Under the pieces are notes generated by a model that worked only from the letters and a program-made list of their open reading frames with translations, was not told where the DNA came from and did no database searches. DNA of 64,000 bases from Acanthacorydalis orientalis (taxonomy: Eukaryota > Arthropoda > Insecta > Megaloptera > Corydalidae). Made by a program: the position numbers and the translations under genes. The stretch is from assembly GCA_034766995.1 (NCBI GenBank), contig CM068323.1:424536-488535 (forward strand), read 5' to 3'. Below are positions 14,701 to 29,700 of the stretch, piece after piece (within the stretch, counting starts at the first letter, position 1; every line of letters starts with the position of its first letter).

Positions 14701-17700
14701 ATATGAAATATATCGCAATTTCAAGCGAAAAAAACGTGTTTTTAGTGATAATATCACAAAATATCCCGATAATGTATACATATTTCGTATTATTTCGATA
14801 AAAGTAAGTTAGTTCTATACAATAGTAGCAAAATTTTTCGGCAAATCTCGATTCTGGTAGTTGAAAATCACGTTTATATGAAATATATCGCAATTTCAAG
14901 CGAAAAAAACGTGTTTTTAGTGATAATATCACAAAATATCCCGATAATGTATACATATTTCGTATTATTTCGATAAAAGTAAGTTAGTTCTATACAATAG
15001 TAGCAAAATTTTTCGGCAAATCTCGATTCTGGTAGTTGAAAATCACGTTTATATGAAATATATCGCAATTTCAAGCGAAAAAAACGTGTTTTTAGTGATA
15101 ATATCACAAAATATCCCGATAATGTATACATATTTCGTATTATTTCGATAAAAGTAAGTTAGTTCTATACAATAGTAGCAAAATTTTTCGGCAAATCTCG
15201 ATTCTGGTAGTTGAAAATCACGTTTATATGAAATATATCGCAATTTCAAGCGAAAAAAAACGTGTTTTTAGTGATAATATCACAAAATATCCCGATAATG
15301 TATACATATTTCGTATTATTTCGATAAAAGTAAGTTAGTTCTATACAATAGTAGCAAAATTTTTCGGCAAATCTCGATTCTGGTAGTTGAAAATCACGTT
15401 TATATGAAATATATCGCAATTTCAAGCGAAAAAAAACGTGTTTTTAGTGATAATATCACAAAATATCCCAAAAATCTATACATATTTCGTATTATTTCGA
15501 TAAAAGTAAGTTAGTTCTATACAATAGTAGCAAAATTTTTCGGCAAATCTCGATTCTGGTAGTTGAAAATCACGTTTATATGAAATATATCGCAATTTCA
15601 AGCGAAAAAAAACGTGTTTTTAGTGATAATATCACAAAATATCCCAATAATGTATACATATTTCGTATTATTTCGATAAAAGTAAGTTAGTTCTATACAA
15701 TAGTAGCAAAATTTTTCGGCAAATCTCGATTCTGGTAGTTGAAAATCACGTTTATATGAAATATATCGCAATTTCAAGCGAAAAAAACGTGTTTTTAGTG
15801 ATAATATCACAAAATATCCCGATAATGTATACATATTTCGTATTATTTCGATAAAAGTAAGTTAGTTCTATACAATAGTAGCAAAATTTTTCGGCAAATC
15901 TCGATTCTGGTAGTTGAAAATCACGTTTATATGAAATATATCGCAATTTCAAGCGAAAAAAAACGTGTTTTTAGTGATAATATCACAAAATATCCCGATA
16001 ATGTATACATATTTCGTATTATTTCGATAAAAGTAAGTTAGTTCTATACAATAGTAGCAAAATTTTTCGGCAAATCTCGATTCTGGTAGTTGAAAATCAC
16101 GTTTATATGAAATATATCGCAATTTCAAGCGAAAAAAAACGTGTTTTTAGTGATAATATCACAAAATATCCCGATAATGTATACATATTTCGTATTATTT
16201 CGATAAAAGTAAGTTAGTTCTATACAATAGTAGCAAAATTTTTCGGCAAATCTCGATTCTGGTAGTTGAAAATCACGTTTATATGAAATATATCGCAATT
16301 TCAAGCGAAAAAAACGTGTTTTTAGTGATAATATCACAAAATATCCCGATAATGTATACATATTTCGTATTATTTCGATAAAAGTAAGTTAGTTCTATAC
16401 AATAGTAGCAAAATTTTTCGGCAAATCTCGATTCTGGTAGTTGAAAATCACGTTTATATGAAATATATCGCAATTTCAAGCGAAAAAAAACGTGTTTTTA
16501 GTGATAATATCACAAAATATCCCGAAAATGTATACATATTTCGTATTATTTCGATAAAAGTAAGTTAGTTCTATACAATAGTAGCAAAATTTTTCGGCAA
16601 ATCTCGATTCTGGTAGTTGAAAATCACGTTTATATGAAATATATCGCAATTTCAAGCCAAAAAAAACGTGTTTTTAGTGATAATATCACAAAATATCCCA
16701 AAAATCTATACATATTTCGTATTATTTCGATAAAAGTAAGTTAGTTCTATACAATAGTAGCAAAATTTTTCGGCAAATCTCGATTCTGGTAGTTGAAAAT
16801 CACGTTTATATGAAATATATCGCAATTTCAAGCGAAAAAAACGTGTTTTTAGTGATAATATCACAAAATATCCCAAAAATCTATACATATTTCGTATTAT
16901 TTCGATAAAAGTAAGTTAGTTCTATACAATAGTAGCAAAATTTTTCGGCAAATCTCGATTCTGGTAGTTGAAAATCACGTTTATATGAAATATATCGCAA
17001 TTTCAAGCGAAAAAAACGTGTTTTTAGTGATAATATCACAAAATATCCCGATAATGTATACATATTTCGTATTATTTCGATAAAAGTAAGTTAGTTCTAT
17101 ACAATAGTAGCAAAATTTTTCGGCAAATCTCGATTCTGGTAGTTGAAAATCACGTTTATATGAAATATATCGCAATTTCAAGCGAAAAAAACGTGTTTTT
17201 AGTGATAATATCACAAAATATCCCGATAATGTATACATATTTCGTATTATTTCGATAAAAGTAAGTTAGTTCTATACAATAGTAGCAAAATTTTTCGGCA
17301 AATCTCGATTCTGGTAGTTGAAAATCACGTTTATATGAAATATATCGCAATTTCAAGCGAAAAAAACGTGTTTTTAGTGATAATATCACAAAATATCCCA
17401 ATAATGTATACATATTTCGTATTATTTCGATAAAAGTAAGTTAGTTCTATACAATAGTAGCAAAATTTTTCGGCAAATCTCGATTCTGGTAGTTGAAAAT
17501 CACGTTTATATGAAATATATCGCAATTTCAAGCGAAAAAAACGTGTTTTTAGTGATAATATCACAAAATATCCCGATAATGTATACATATTTCGTATTAT
17601 TTCGATAAAAGTAAGTTAGTTCTATACAATAGTAGCAAAATTTTTCGGCAAATCTCGATTCTGGTAGTTGAAAATCACGTTTATATGAAATATATCGCAA

Positions 17701-20700
17701 TTTCAAGCGAAAAAAACGTGTTTTTAGTGATAATATCACAAAATATCCCGATAATGTATACATATTTCGTATTATTTCGATAAAAGTAAGTTAGTTCTAT
17801 ACAATAGTAGCAAAATTTTTCGGCAAATCTCGATTCTGGTAGTTGAAAATCACGTTTATATGAAATATATCGCAATTTCAAGCGAAAAAAAACGTGTTTT
17901 TAGTGATAATATCACAAAATATCCCAAAAATCTATACATATTTCGTATTATTTCGATAAAAGTAAGTTAGTTCTATACAATAGTAGCAAAATTTTTCGGC
18001 AAATCTCGATTCTGGTAGTTGAAAATCACGTTTATATGAAATATATCGCAATTTCAAGCGAAAAAACGTGTTTTTAGTGATAATATCACAAAATATCCCG
18101 AAAATGTATACATATTTCGAATTATTTCGATAAAAGTAAGTTAGTTCTATACAATAGTAGCAAAATTTTTCGGCAAATCTCGATTCTGGTAGTTGAAAAT
18201 CACGTTTATATGAAATATATCGCAATTTCAAGCGAAAAAAACGTGTTTTTAGTGATAATATCACAAAATATCCCAAAAATCTATACATATTTCGTATTAT
18301 TTCGATAAAAGTAAGTTAGTTCTATACAATAGTAGCAAAATTTTTCGGCAAATCTCGATTCTGGTAGTTGAAAATCACGTTTATATGAAATATATCGCAA
18401 TTTCAAGCGAAAAAAAACGTGTTTTTAGTGATAATATCACAAAATATCCCGATAATGTATACATATTTCGTATTATTTCGATAAAAGTAAGTTAGTTCTA
18501 TACAATAGTAGCAAAATTTTTCGGCAAATCTCGATTCTGGTAGTTGAAAATCACGTTTATATGAAATATATCGCAATTTCAAGCGAAAAAAAACGTGTTT
18601 TTAGTGATAATATCACAAAATATCCCGAAAATGTATACATATTTCGAATTATTTCGATAAAAGTAAGTTAGTTCTATACAATAGTAGCAAAATTTTTCGG
18701 CAAATCTCGATTCTGGTAGTTGAAAATCACGTTTATATGAAAAATATCGCAATTTCAAGCGAAAAAAACGTGTTTTTAGTGATAATATCACAAAATATCC
18801 CAAAAATCTATACATATTTCGTATTATTTCGATAAAAGTAAGTTAGTTCTATACAATAGTAGCAAAATTTTTCGGCAAATCTCGATTCTGGTAGTTGAAA
18901 ATCACGTTTATATGAAATATATCGCAATTTCAAGCGAAAAAAACGTGTTTTTAGTGATAATATCACAAAATATCCCGATAATGTATACATATTTCGTATT
19001 ATTTCGATAAAAGTAAGTTAGTTCTATACAATAGTAGCAAAATTTTTCGGCAAATCTCGATTCTGGTAGTTGAAAATCACGTTTATATGAAATATATCGC
19101 AATTTCAAGCGAAAAAAACGTGTTTTTAGTGATAATATCACAAAATATCCCAATAATGTATACATATTTCGTATTATTTCGATAAAAGTAAGTTAGTTCT
19201 ATACAATAGTAGCAAAATTTTTCGGCAAATCTCGATTCTGGTAGTTGAAAATCACGTTTATATGAAATATATCGCAATTTCAAGCGAAAAAAACGTGTTT
19301 TTAGTGATAATATCACAAAATATCCCAAAAATCTATACATATTTCGTATTATTTCGATAAAAGTAAGTTAGTTCTATACAATAGTAGCAAAATTTTTCGG
19401 CAAATCTCGATTCTGGTAGTTGAAAATCACGTTTATATGAAATATATCGCAATTTCAAGCGAAAAAAAACGTGTTTTTAGTGATAATATCACAAAATATC
19501 CCAATAATGTATACATATTTCGTATTATTTCGATAAAAGTAAGTTAGTTCTATACAATAGTAGCAAAATTTTTCGGCAAATCTCGATTCTGGTAGTTGAA
19601 AATCACGTTTATATGAAATATATCGCAATTTCAAGCGAAAAAAACGTGTTTTTAGTGATAATATCACAAAATATCCCGATAATGTATACATATTTCGTAT
19701 TATTTCGATAAAAGTAAGTTAGTTCTATACAATAGTAGCAAAATTTTTCGGCAAATCTCGATTCTGGTAGTTGAAAATCACGTTTATATGAAATATATCG
19801 CAATTTCAAGCGAAAAAAACGTGTTTTTAGTGATAATATCACAAAATATCCCGATAATGTATACATATTTCGTATTATTTCGATAAAAGTAAGTTAGTTC
19901 TATACAATAGTAGCAAAATTTTTCGGCAAATCTCGATTCTGGTAGTTGAAAATCACGTTTATATGAAATATATCGCAATTTCAAGCGAAAAAAACGTGTT
20001 TTTAGTGATAATATCACAAAATATCCCGATAATGTATACATATTTCGTATTATTTCGATAAAAGTAAGTTAGTTCTATACAATAGTAGCAAAATTTTTCG
20101 GCAAATCTCGATTCTGGTAGTTGAAAATCACGTTTATATGAAATATATCGCAATTTCAAGCGAAAAAAACGTGTTTTTAGTGATAATATCACAAAATATC
20201 CCGATAATGTATACATATTTCGTATTATTTCGATAAAAGTAAGTTAGTTCTATACAATAGTAGCAAAATTTTTCGGCAAATCTCGATTCTGGTAGTTGAA
20301 AATCACGTTTATATGAAAAATATCGCAATTTCAAGCGAAAAAAAACGTGTTTTTAGTGATAATATCACAAAATATCCCAAAAATCTATACATATTTCGTA
20401 TTATTTCGATAAAAGTAAGTTAGTTCTATACAATAGTAGCAAAATTTTTCGGCAAATCTCGATTCTGGTAGTTGAAAATCACGTTTATATGAAAAATATC
20501 GCAATTTCAAGCGAAAAAAACGTGTTTTTAGTGATAATATCACAAAATATCCCAAAAATCTATACATATTTCGTATTATTTCGATAAAAGTAAGTTAGTT
20601 CTATACAATAGTAGCAAAATTTTTCGGCAAATCTCGATTCTGGTAGTTGAAAATCACGTTTATATGAAATATATCGCAATTTCAAGCGAAAAAAACGTGT

Positions 20701-23700
20701 TTTTAGTGATAATATCACAAAATATCCCGATAATGTATACATATTTCGTATTATTTCGATAAAAGTAAGTTAGTTCTATACAATAGTAGCAAAATTTTTC
20801 GGCAAATCTCGATTCTGGTAGTTGAAAATCACGTTTATATGAAATATATCGCAATTTCAAGGAAAAAAAACGTGTTTTTAGTGATAATATCACAAAATAT
20901 CCCGATAATGTATACATATTTCGTATTATTTCGATAAAAGTAAGTTAGTTCTATACAATAGTAGCAAAATTTTTCGGCAAATCTCGATTCTGGTAGTTGA
21001 AAATCACGTTTATATGAAATATATCGCAATTTCAAGCGAAAAAAACGTGTTTTTAGTGATAATATCACAAAATATCCCGATAATGTATACATATTTCGTA
21101 TTATTTCGATAAAAGTAAGTTAGTTCTATACAATAGTAGCAAAATTTTTCGGCAAATCTCGATTCTGGTAGTTGAAAATCACGTTTATATGAAATATATC
21201 GCAATTTCAAGCAAAAAAAACGTGTTTTTAGTGATAATATCACAAAATATCCCGAAAATGTATACATATTTCGTATTATTTCGATAAAAGTAAGTTAGTT
21301 CTATACAATAGTAGCAAAATTTTTCGGCAAATCTCGATTCTGGTAGTTGAAAATCACGTTTATATGAAATATATCGCAATTTCAAGCGAAAAAAAACGTG
21401 TTTTTAGTGATAATATCACAAAATATCCCGATAATGTATACATATTTCGTATTATTTCGATAAAAGTAAGTTAGTTCTATACAATAGTAGCAAAATTTTT
21501 CGGCAAATCTCGATTCTGGTAGTTGAAAATCACGTTTATATGAAATATATCGCAATTTCAAGCGAAAAAAAACGTGTTTTTAGTGATAATATCACAAAAT
21601 ATCCCGATAATGTATACATATTTCGTATTATTTCGATAAAAGTAAGTTAGTTCTATACAATAGTAGCAAAATTTTTCGGCAAATCTCGATTCTGGTAGTT
21701 GAAAATCACGTTTATATGAAATATATCGCAATTTCAAGCGAAAAAAAACGTGTTTTTAGTGATAATATCACAAAATATCCCGATAATGTATACATATTTC
21801 GTATTATTTCGATAAAAGTAAGTTAGTTCTATACAATAGTAGCAAAATTTTTCGGCAAATCTCGATTCTGGTAGTTGAAAATCACGTTTATATGAAAAAT
21901 ATCGCAATTTCAAGCGAAAAAAACGTGTTTTTAGTGATAATATCACAAAATATCCCAAAAATCTATACATATTTCGTATTATTTCGATAAAAGTAAGTTA
22001 GTTCTATACAATAGTAGCAAAATTTTTCGGCAAATCTCGATTCTGGTAGTTGAAAATCACGTTTATATGAAATATATCGCAATTTCAAGCGAAAAAACGT
22101 GTTTTTAGTGATAATATCACAAAATATCCCGAAAATGTATACATATTTCGAATTATTTCGATAAAAGTAAGTTAGTTCTATACAATAGTAGCAAAATTTT
22201 TCGGCAAATCTCGATTCTGGTAGTTGAAAATCACGTTTATATGAAATATATCGCAATTTCAAGCGAAAAAAAACGTGTTTTTAGTGATAATATCACAAAA
22301 TATCCCGATAATGTATACATATTTCGTATTATTTCGATAAAAGTAAGTTAGTTCTATACAATAGTAGCAAAATTTTTCGGCAAATCTCGATTCTGGTAGT
22401 TGAAAATCACGTTTATATGAAATATATCGCAATTTCAAGCGAAAAAAAACGTGTTTTTAGTGATAATATCACAAAATATCCCGATAATGTATACATATTT
22501 CGTATTATTTCGATAAAAGTAAGTTAGTTCTATACAATAGTAGCAAAATTTTTCGGCAAATCTCGATTCTGGTAGTTGAAAATCACGTTTATATGAAATA
22601 TATCGCAATTTCAAGCGAAAAAAAACGTGTTTTTAGTGATAATATCACAAAATATCCCGATAATGTATACATATTTCGTATTATTTCGATAAAAGTAAGT
22701 TAGTTCTATACAATAGTAGCAAAATTTTTCGGCAAATCTCGATTCTGGTAGTTGAAAATCACGTTTATATGAAATATATCGCAATTTCAAGCGAAAAAAA
22801 CGTGTTTTTAGTGATAATATCACAAAATATCCCGATAATGTATACATATTTCGTATTATTTCGATAAAAGTAAGTTAGTTCTATACAATAGTAGCAAAAT
22901 TTTTCGGCAAATCTCGATTCTGGTAGTTGAAAATCACGTTTATATGAAATATATCGCAATTTCAAGCGAAAAAAACGTGTTTTTAGTGATAATATCACAA
23001 AATATCCCGATAATGTATACATATTTCGTATTATTTCGATAAAAGTAAGTTAGTTCTATACAATAGTAGCAAAATTTTTCGGCAAATCTCGATTCTGGTA
23101 GTTGAAAATCACGTTTATATGAAAAATATCGCAATTTCAAGCGAAAAAAACGTGTTTTTAGTGATAATATCACAAAATATCCCAAAAATCTATACATATT
23201 TCGTATTATTTCGATAAAAGTAAGTTAGTTCTATACAATAGTAGCAAAATTTTTCGGCAAATCTCGATTCTGGTAGTTGAAAATCACGTTTATATGAAAT
23301 ATATCGCAATTTCAAGCGAAAAAAAACGTGTTTTTAGTGATAATATCACAAAATATCCCGATAATGTATACATATTTCGTATTATTTCGATAAAAGTAAG
23401 TTAGTTCTATACAATAGTAGCAAAATTTTTCGGCAAATCTCGATTCTGGTAGTTGAAAATCACGTTTATATGAAATATATCGCAATTTCAAGCGAAAAAA
23501 AACGTGTTTTTAGTGATAATATCACAAAATATCCCGATAATGTATACATATTTCGTATTATTTCGATAAAAGTAAGTTAGTTCTATACAATAGTAGCAAA
23601 ATTTTTCGGCAAATCTCGATTCTGGTAGTTGAAAATCACGTTTATATGAAAAATATCGCAATTTCAAGCGAAAAAACGTGTTTTTAGTGATAATATCACA

Positions 23701-26700
23701 AAATATCCCAAAAATCTATACATATTTCGTATTATTTCGATAAAAGTAAGTTAGTTCTATACAATAGTAGCAAAATTTTTCGGCAAATCTCGATTCTGGT
23801 AGTTGAAAATCACGTTTATATGAAATATATCGCAATTTCAAGCGAAAAAAACGTGTTTTTAGTGATAATATCACAAAATATCCCGATAATGTATACATAT
23901 TTCGTATTATTTCGATAAAAGTAAGTTAGTTCTATACAATAGTAGCAAAATTTTTCGGCAAATCTCGATTCTGGTAGTTGAAAATCACGTTGATATGAAA
24001 TATATCGCAATTTCAAGCGAAAAAAACGTGTTTTTAGTGATAATATCACAAAATATCCCAATAATGTATACATATTTCGTATTATTTCGATAAAAGTAAG
24101 TTAGTTCTATACAATAGTAGCAAAATTTTTCGGCAAATCTCGATTCTGGTAGTTGAAAATCACGTTTATATGAAAAATATCGCAATTTCAAGCGAAAAAA
24201 ACGTGTTTTTAGTGATAATATCACAAAATATCCCAAAAATCTATACATATTTCGTATTATTTCGATAAAAGTAAGTTAGTTCTATACAATAGTAGCAAAA
24301 TTTTTCGGCAAATCTCGATTCTGGTAGTTGAAAATCACGTTTATATGAAAAATATCGCAATTTCAAGCGAAAAAAACGTGTTTTTAGTGATAATATCACA
24401 AAATATCCCGAAAATGTATACATATTTCGAATTATTTCGATAAAAGTAAGTTAGTTCTATACAATAGTAGCAAAATTTTTCGGCAAATCTCGATTCTGGT
24501 AGTTGAAAATCACGTTTATATGAAATATATCGCAATTTCAAGCGAAAAAAACGTGTTTTTAGTGATAATATCACAAAATATCCCAATAATGTATACATAT
24601 TTCGTATTATTTCGATTAAAGTAAGTTATTTCTATACAATAGTAGCAAAATTTTTCGGCAAATCTCGATTCTGGTAGTTGAAAATCACGTTTATATGAAA
24701 TATATCGCTATTTTAAGCGAAAAAAACGTGTTTTTAGTGATAATATCACAAAATATCCCGATAATGTATACATATTTCGTATTATTTCGATAAAAGTAAG
24801 TTAGTTCTATACAATAGTAGCAAAATTTTTCGGCAAATCTCGATTCTGGTAGTTGAAAATCACGTTGATATGAAATATATCGCAATTTCAAGCGAAAAAA
24901 ACGTGTTTTTAGTGATAATATCACAAAATATCCCAAAAATCTATACATATTTCGTATTATTTCGATAAAAGTAAGTTAGTTCTATACAATAGTAGCAAAA
25001 TTTTTCGGCAAATCTCGATTCTGGTAGTTGAAAATCACGTTTATATGAAAAATATCGCAATTTCAAGCGAAAAAAACGTGTTTTTAGTGATAATATCACA
25101 AAATATCCCGAAAATGTATACATATTTCGAATTATTTCGATAAAAGTAAGTTAGTTCTATACAATAGTAGCAAAATTTTTCGGCAAATCTCGATTCTGGT
25201 AGTTGAAAATCACGTTTATATGAAATATATCGCAATTTCAAGCGAAAAAAAACGTGTTTTTAGTGATAATATCACAAAATATCCCGATAATGTATACATA
25301 TTTCGTATTATTTCGATAAAAGTAAGTTAGTTCTATACAATAGTAGCAAAATTTTTCGGCAAATCTCGATTCTGGTAGTTGAAAATCACGTTTATATGAA
25401 ATATATCGCAATTTCAAGCGAAAAAAACGTGTTTTTAGTGATAATATCACAAAATATCCCGATAATGTATACATATTTCGTATTATTTCGATAAAAGTAA
25501 GTTAGTTCTATACAATAGTAGCAAAATTTTTCGGCAAATCTCGATTCTGGTAGTTGAAAATCACGTTTATATGAAATATATCGCAATTTCAAGCCAAAAA
25601 AAACGTGTTTTTAGTGATAATATCACAAAATATCCCAAAAATCTATACATATTTCGTATTATTTCGATAAAAGTAAGTTAGTTCTATACAATAGTAGCAA
25701 AATTTTTCGGCAAATCTCGATTCTGGTAGTTGAAAATCACGTTTATATGAAATATATCGCAATTTCAAGCGAAAAAAAACGTGTTTTTAGTGATAATATC
25801 ACAAAATATCCCGAAAATGTATACATATTTCGAATTATTTCGATAAAAGTAAGTTAGTTCTATACAATAGTAGCAAAATTTTTCGGCAAATCTCGATTCT
25901 GGTAGTTGAAAATCACGTTTATATGAAATATATCGCAATTTCAAGCGAAAAAAACGTGTTTTTAGTGATAATATCACAAAATATCCCGATAATGTATACA
26001 TATTTCGTATTATTTCGATAAAAGTAAGTTAGTTCTATACAATAGTAGCAAAATTTTTCGGCAAATCTCGATTCTGGTAGTTGAAAATCACGTTTATATG
26101 AAATATATCGCAATTTCAAGCCAAAAAAAACGTGTTTTTAGTGATAATATCACAAAATATCCCGATAATGTATACATATTTCGTATTATTTCGATAAAAG
26201 TAAGTTAGTTCTATACAATAGTAGCAAAATTTTTCGGCAAATCTCGATTCTGGTAGTTGAAAATCACGTTTATATGAAATATATCGCAATTTCAAGCGAA
26301 AAAAAACGTGTTTTTAGTGATAATATCACAAAATATCCCGATAATGTATACATATTTCGTATTATTTCGATAAAAGTAAGTTAGTTCTATACAATAGTAG
26401 CAAAATTTTTCGGCAAATCTCGATTCTGGTAGTTGAAAATCACGTTTATATGAAATATATCGCAATTTCAAGCGAAAAAAAACGTGTTTTTAGTGATAAT
26501 ATCACAAAATATCCCAAAAATCTATACATATTTCGTATTATTTCGATAAAAGTAAGTTAGTTCTATACAATAGTAGCAAAATTTTTCGGCAAATCTCGAT
26601 TCTGGTAGTTGAAAATCACGTTTATATGAAATATATCGCAATTTCAAGCGAAAAAAAACGTGTTTTTAGTGATAATATCACAAAATATCCCGATAATGTA

Positions 26701-29700
26701 TACATATTTCGTATTATTTCGATAAAAGTAAGTTAGTTCTATACAATAGTAGCAAAATTTTTCGGCAAATCTCGATTCTGGTAGTTGAAAATCACGTTTA
26801 TATGAAATATATCGCAATTTCAAGCGAAAAAAACGTGTTTTTAGTGATAATATCACAAAATATCCCGATAATGTATACATATTTCGTATTATTTCGATAA
26901 AAGTAAGTTAGTTCTATACAATAGTAGCAAAATTTTTCGGCAAATCTCGATTCTGGTAGTTGAAAATCACGTTTATATGAAAAATATCGCAATTTCAAGC
27001 GAAAAAAAACGTGTTTTTAGTGATAATATCACAAAATATCCCAAAAATCTATACATATTTCGTATTATTTCGATAAAAGTAAGTTAGTTCTATACAATAG
27101 TAGCAAAATTTTTCGGCAAATCTCGATTCTGGTAGTTGAAAATCACGTTTATATGAAAAATATCGCAATTTCAAGCGAAAAAAAACGTGTTTTTAGTGAT
27201 AATATCACAAAATATCCCAAAAATCTATACATATTTCGTATTATTTCGATAAAAGTAAGTTAGTTCTATACAATAGTAGCAAAATTTTTCGGCAAATCTC
27301 GATTCTGGTAGTTGAAAATCACGTTTATATGAAATATATCGCAATTTCAAGCGAAAAAAACGTGTTTTTAGTGATAATATCACAAAATATCCCGATAATG
27401 TATACATATTTCGTATTATTTCGATAAAAGTAAGTTAGTTCTATACAATAGTAGCAAAATTTTTCGGCAAATCTCGATTCTGGTAGTTGAAAATCACGTT
27501 TATATGAAATATATCGCAATTTCAAGCGAAAAAAAACGTGTTTTTAGTGATAATATCACAAAATATCCCGATAATGTATACATATTTCGTATTATTTCGA
27601 TAAAAGTAAGTTAGTTCTATACAATAGTAGCAAAATTTTTCGGCAAATCTCGATTCTGGTAGTTGAAAATCACGTTTATATGAAAAATATCGCAATTTCA
27701 AGCGAAAAAAACGTGTTTTTAGTGATAATATCACAAAATATCCCAAAAATCTATACATATTTCGTATTATTTCGATAAAAGTAAGTTAGTTCTATACAAT
27801 AGTAGCAAAATTTTTCGGCAAATCTCGATTCTGGTAGTTGAAAATCACGTTTATATGAAATATATCGCAATTTCAAGCGAAAAAAACGTGTTTTTAGTGA
27901 TAATATCACAAAATATCCCGATAATGTATACATATTTCGTATTATTTCGATAAAAGTAAGTTAGTTCTATACAATAGTAGCAAAATTTTTCGGCAAATCT
28001 CGATTCTGGTAGTTGAAAATCACGTTTATATGAAATATATCGCAATTTCAAGCGAAAAAAAACGTGTTTTTAGTGATAATATCACAAAATATCCCGATAA
28101 TGTATACATATTTCGTATTATTTCGATAAAAGTAAGTTAGTTCTATACAATAGTAGCAAAATTTTTCGGCAAATCTCGATTCTGGTAGTTGAAAATCACG
28201 TTTATATGAAATATATCGCAATTTCAAGCGAAAAAAAACGTGTTTTTAGTGATAATATCACAAAATATCCCAATAATGTATACATATTTCGTATTATTTC
28301 GATAAAAGTAAGTTAGTTCTATACAATAGTAGCAAAATTTTTCGGCAAATCTCGATTCTGGTAGTTGAAAATCACGTTTATATGAAATATATCGCAATTT
28401 CAAGCGAAAAAAAACGTGTTTTTAGTGATAATATCACAAAATATCCCGATAATGTATACATATTTCGTATTATTTCGATAAAAGTAAGTTAGTTCTATAC
28501 AATAGTAGCAAAATTTTTCGGCAAATCTCGATTCTGGTAGTTGAAAATCACGTTGATATGAAATATATCGCAATTTCAAGCGAAAAAAACGTGTTTTTAG
28601 TGATAATATCACAAAATATCCCAAAAATCTATACATATTTCGTATTATTTCGATAAAAGTAAGTTAGTTCTATACAATAGTAGCAAAATTTTTCGGCAAA
28701 TCTCGATTCTGGTAGTTGAAAATCACGTTTATATGAAATATATCGCAATTTCAAGCGAAAAAAAACGTGTTTTTAGTGATAATATCACAAAATATCCCGA
28801 TAATGTATACATATTTCGTATTATTTCGATAAAAGTAAGTTAGTTCTATACAATAGTAGCAAAATTTTTCGGCAAATCTCGATTCTGGTAGTTGAAAATC
28901 ACGTTTATATGAAATATATCGCAATTTCAAGCGGAATAAAACGTGTTTTTAGTGATAATATCACAAAATATCCCGATAATGTATACATATTTCGTATTAT
29001 TTCGATAAAAGTAAGTTAGTTCTATACAATAGTAGCAAAATTTTTCGGCAAATCTCGATTCTGGTAGTTGAAAATCACGTTGATATGAAATATATCGCAA
29101 TTTCAAGCGAAAAAAACGTGTTTTTAGTGATAATATCACAAAATATCCCAAAAATCTATACATATTTCGTATTATTTCGATAAAAGTAAGTTAGTTCTAT
29201 ACAATAGTAGCAAAATTTTTCGGCAAATCTCGATTCTGGTAGTTGAAAATCACGTTTATATGAAATATATCGCAATTTCAAGCGAAAAAAACGTGTTTTT
29301 AGTGATAATATCACAAAATATCCCAAAAATCTATACATATTTCGTATTATTTCGATAAAAGTAAGTTAGTTCTATACAATAGTAGCAAAATTTTTCGGCA
29401 AATCTCGATTCTGGTAGTTGAAAATCACGTTTATATGAAATATATCGCTATTTTAAGCGAAAAAAACGTGTTTTTAGTGATAATATCACAAAATATCCCG
29501 ATAATGTATACATATTTCGTATTATTTCGATAAAAGTAAGTTAGTTCTATACAATAGTAGCAAAATTTTTCGGCAAATCTCGATTCTGGTAGTTGAAAAT
29601 CACGTTTATATGAAATATATCGCAATTTCAAGCGAAAAAAACGTGTTTTTAGTGATAATATCACAAAATATCCCGATAATGTATACATATTTCGTATTAT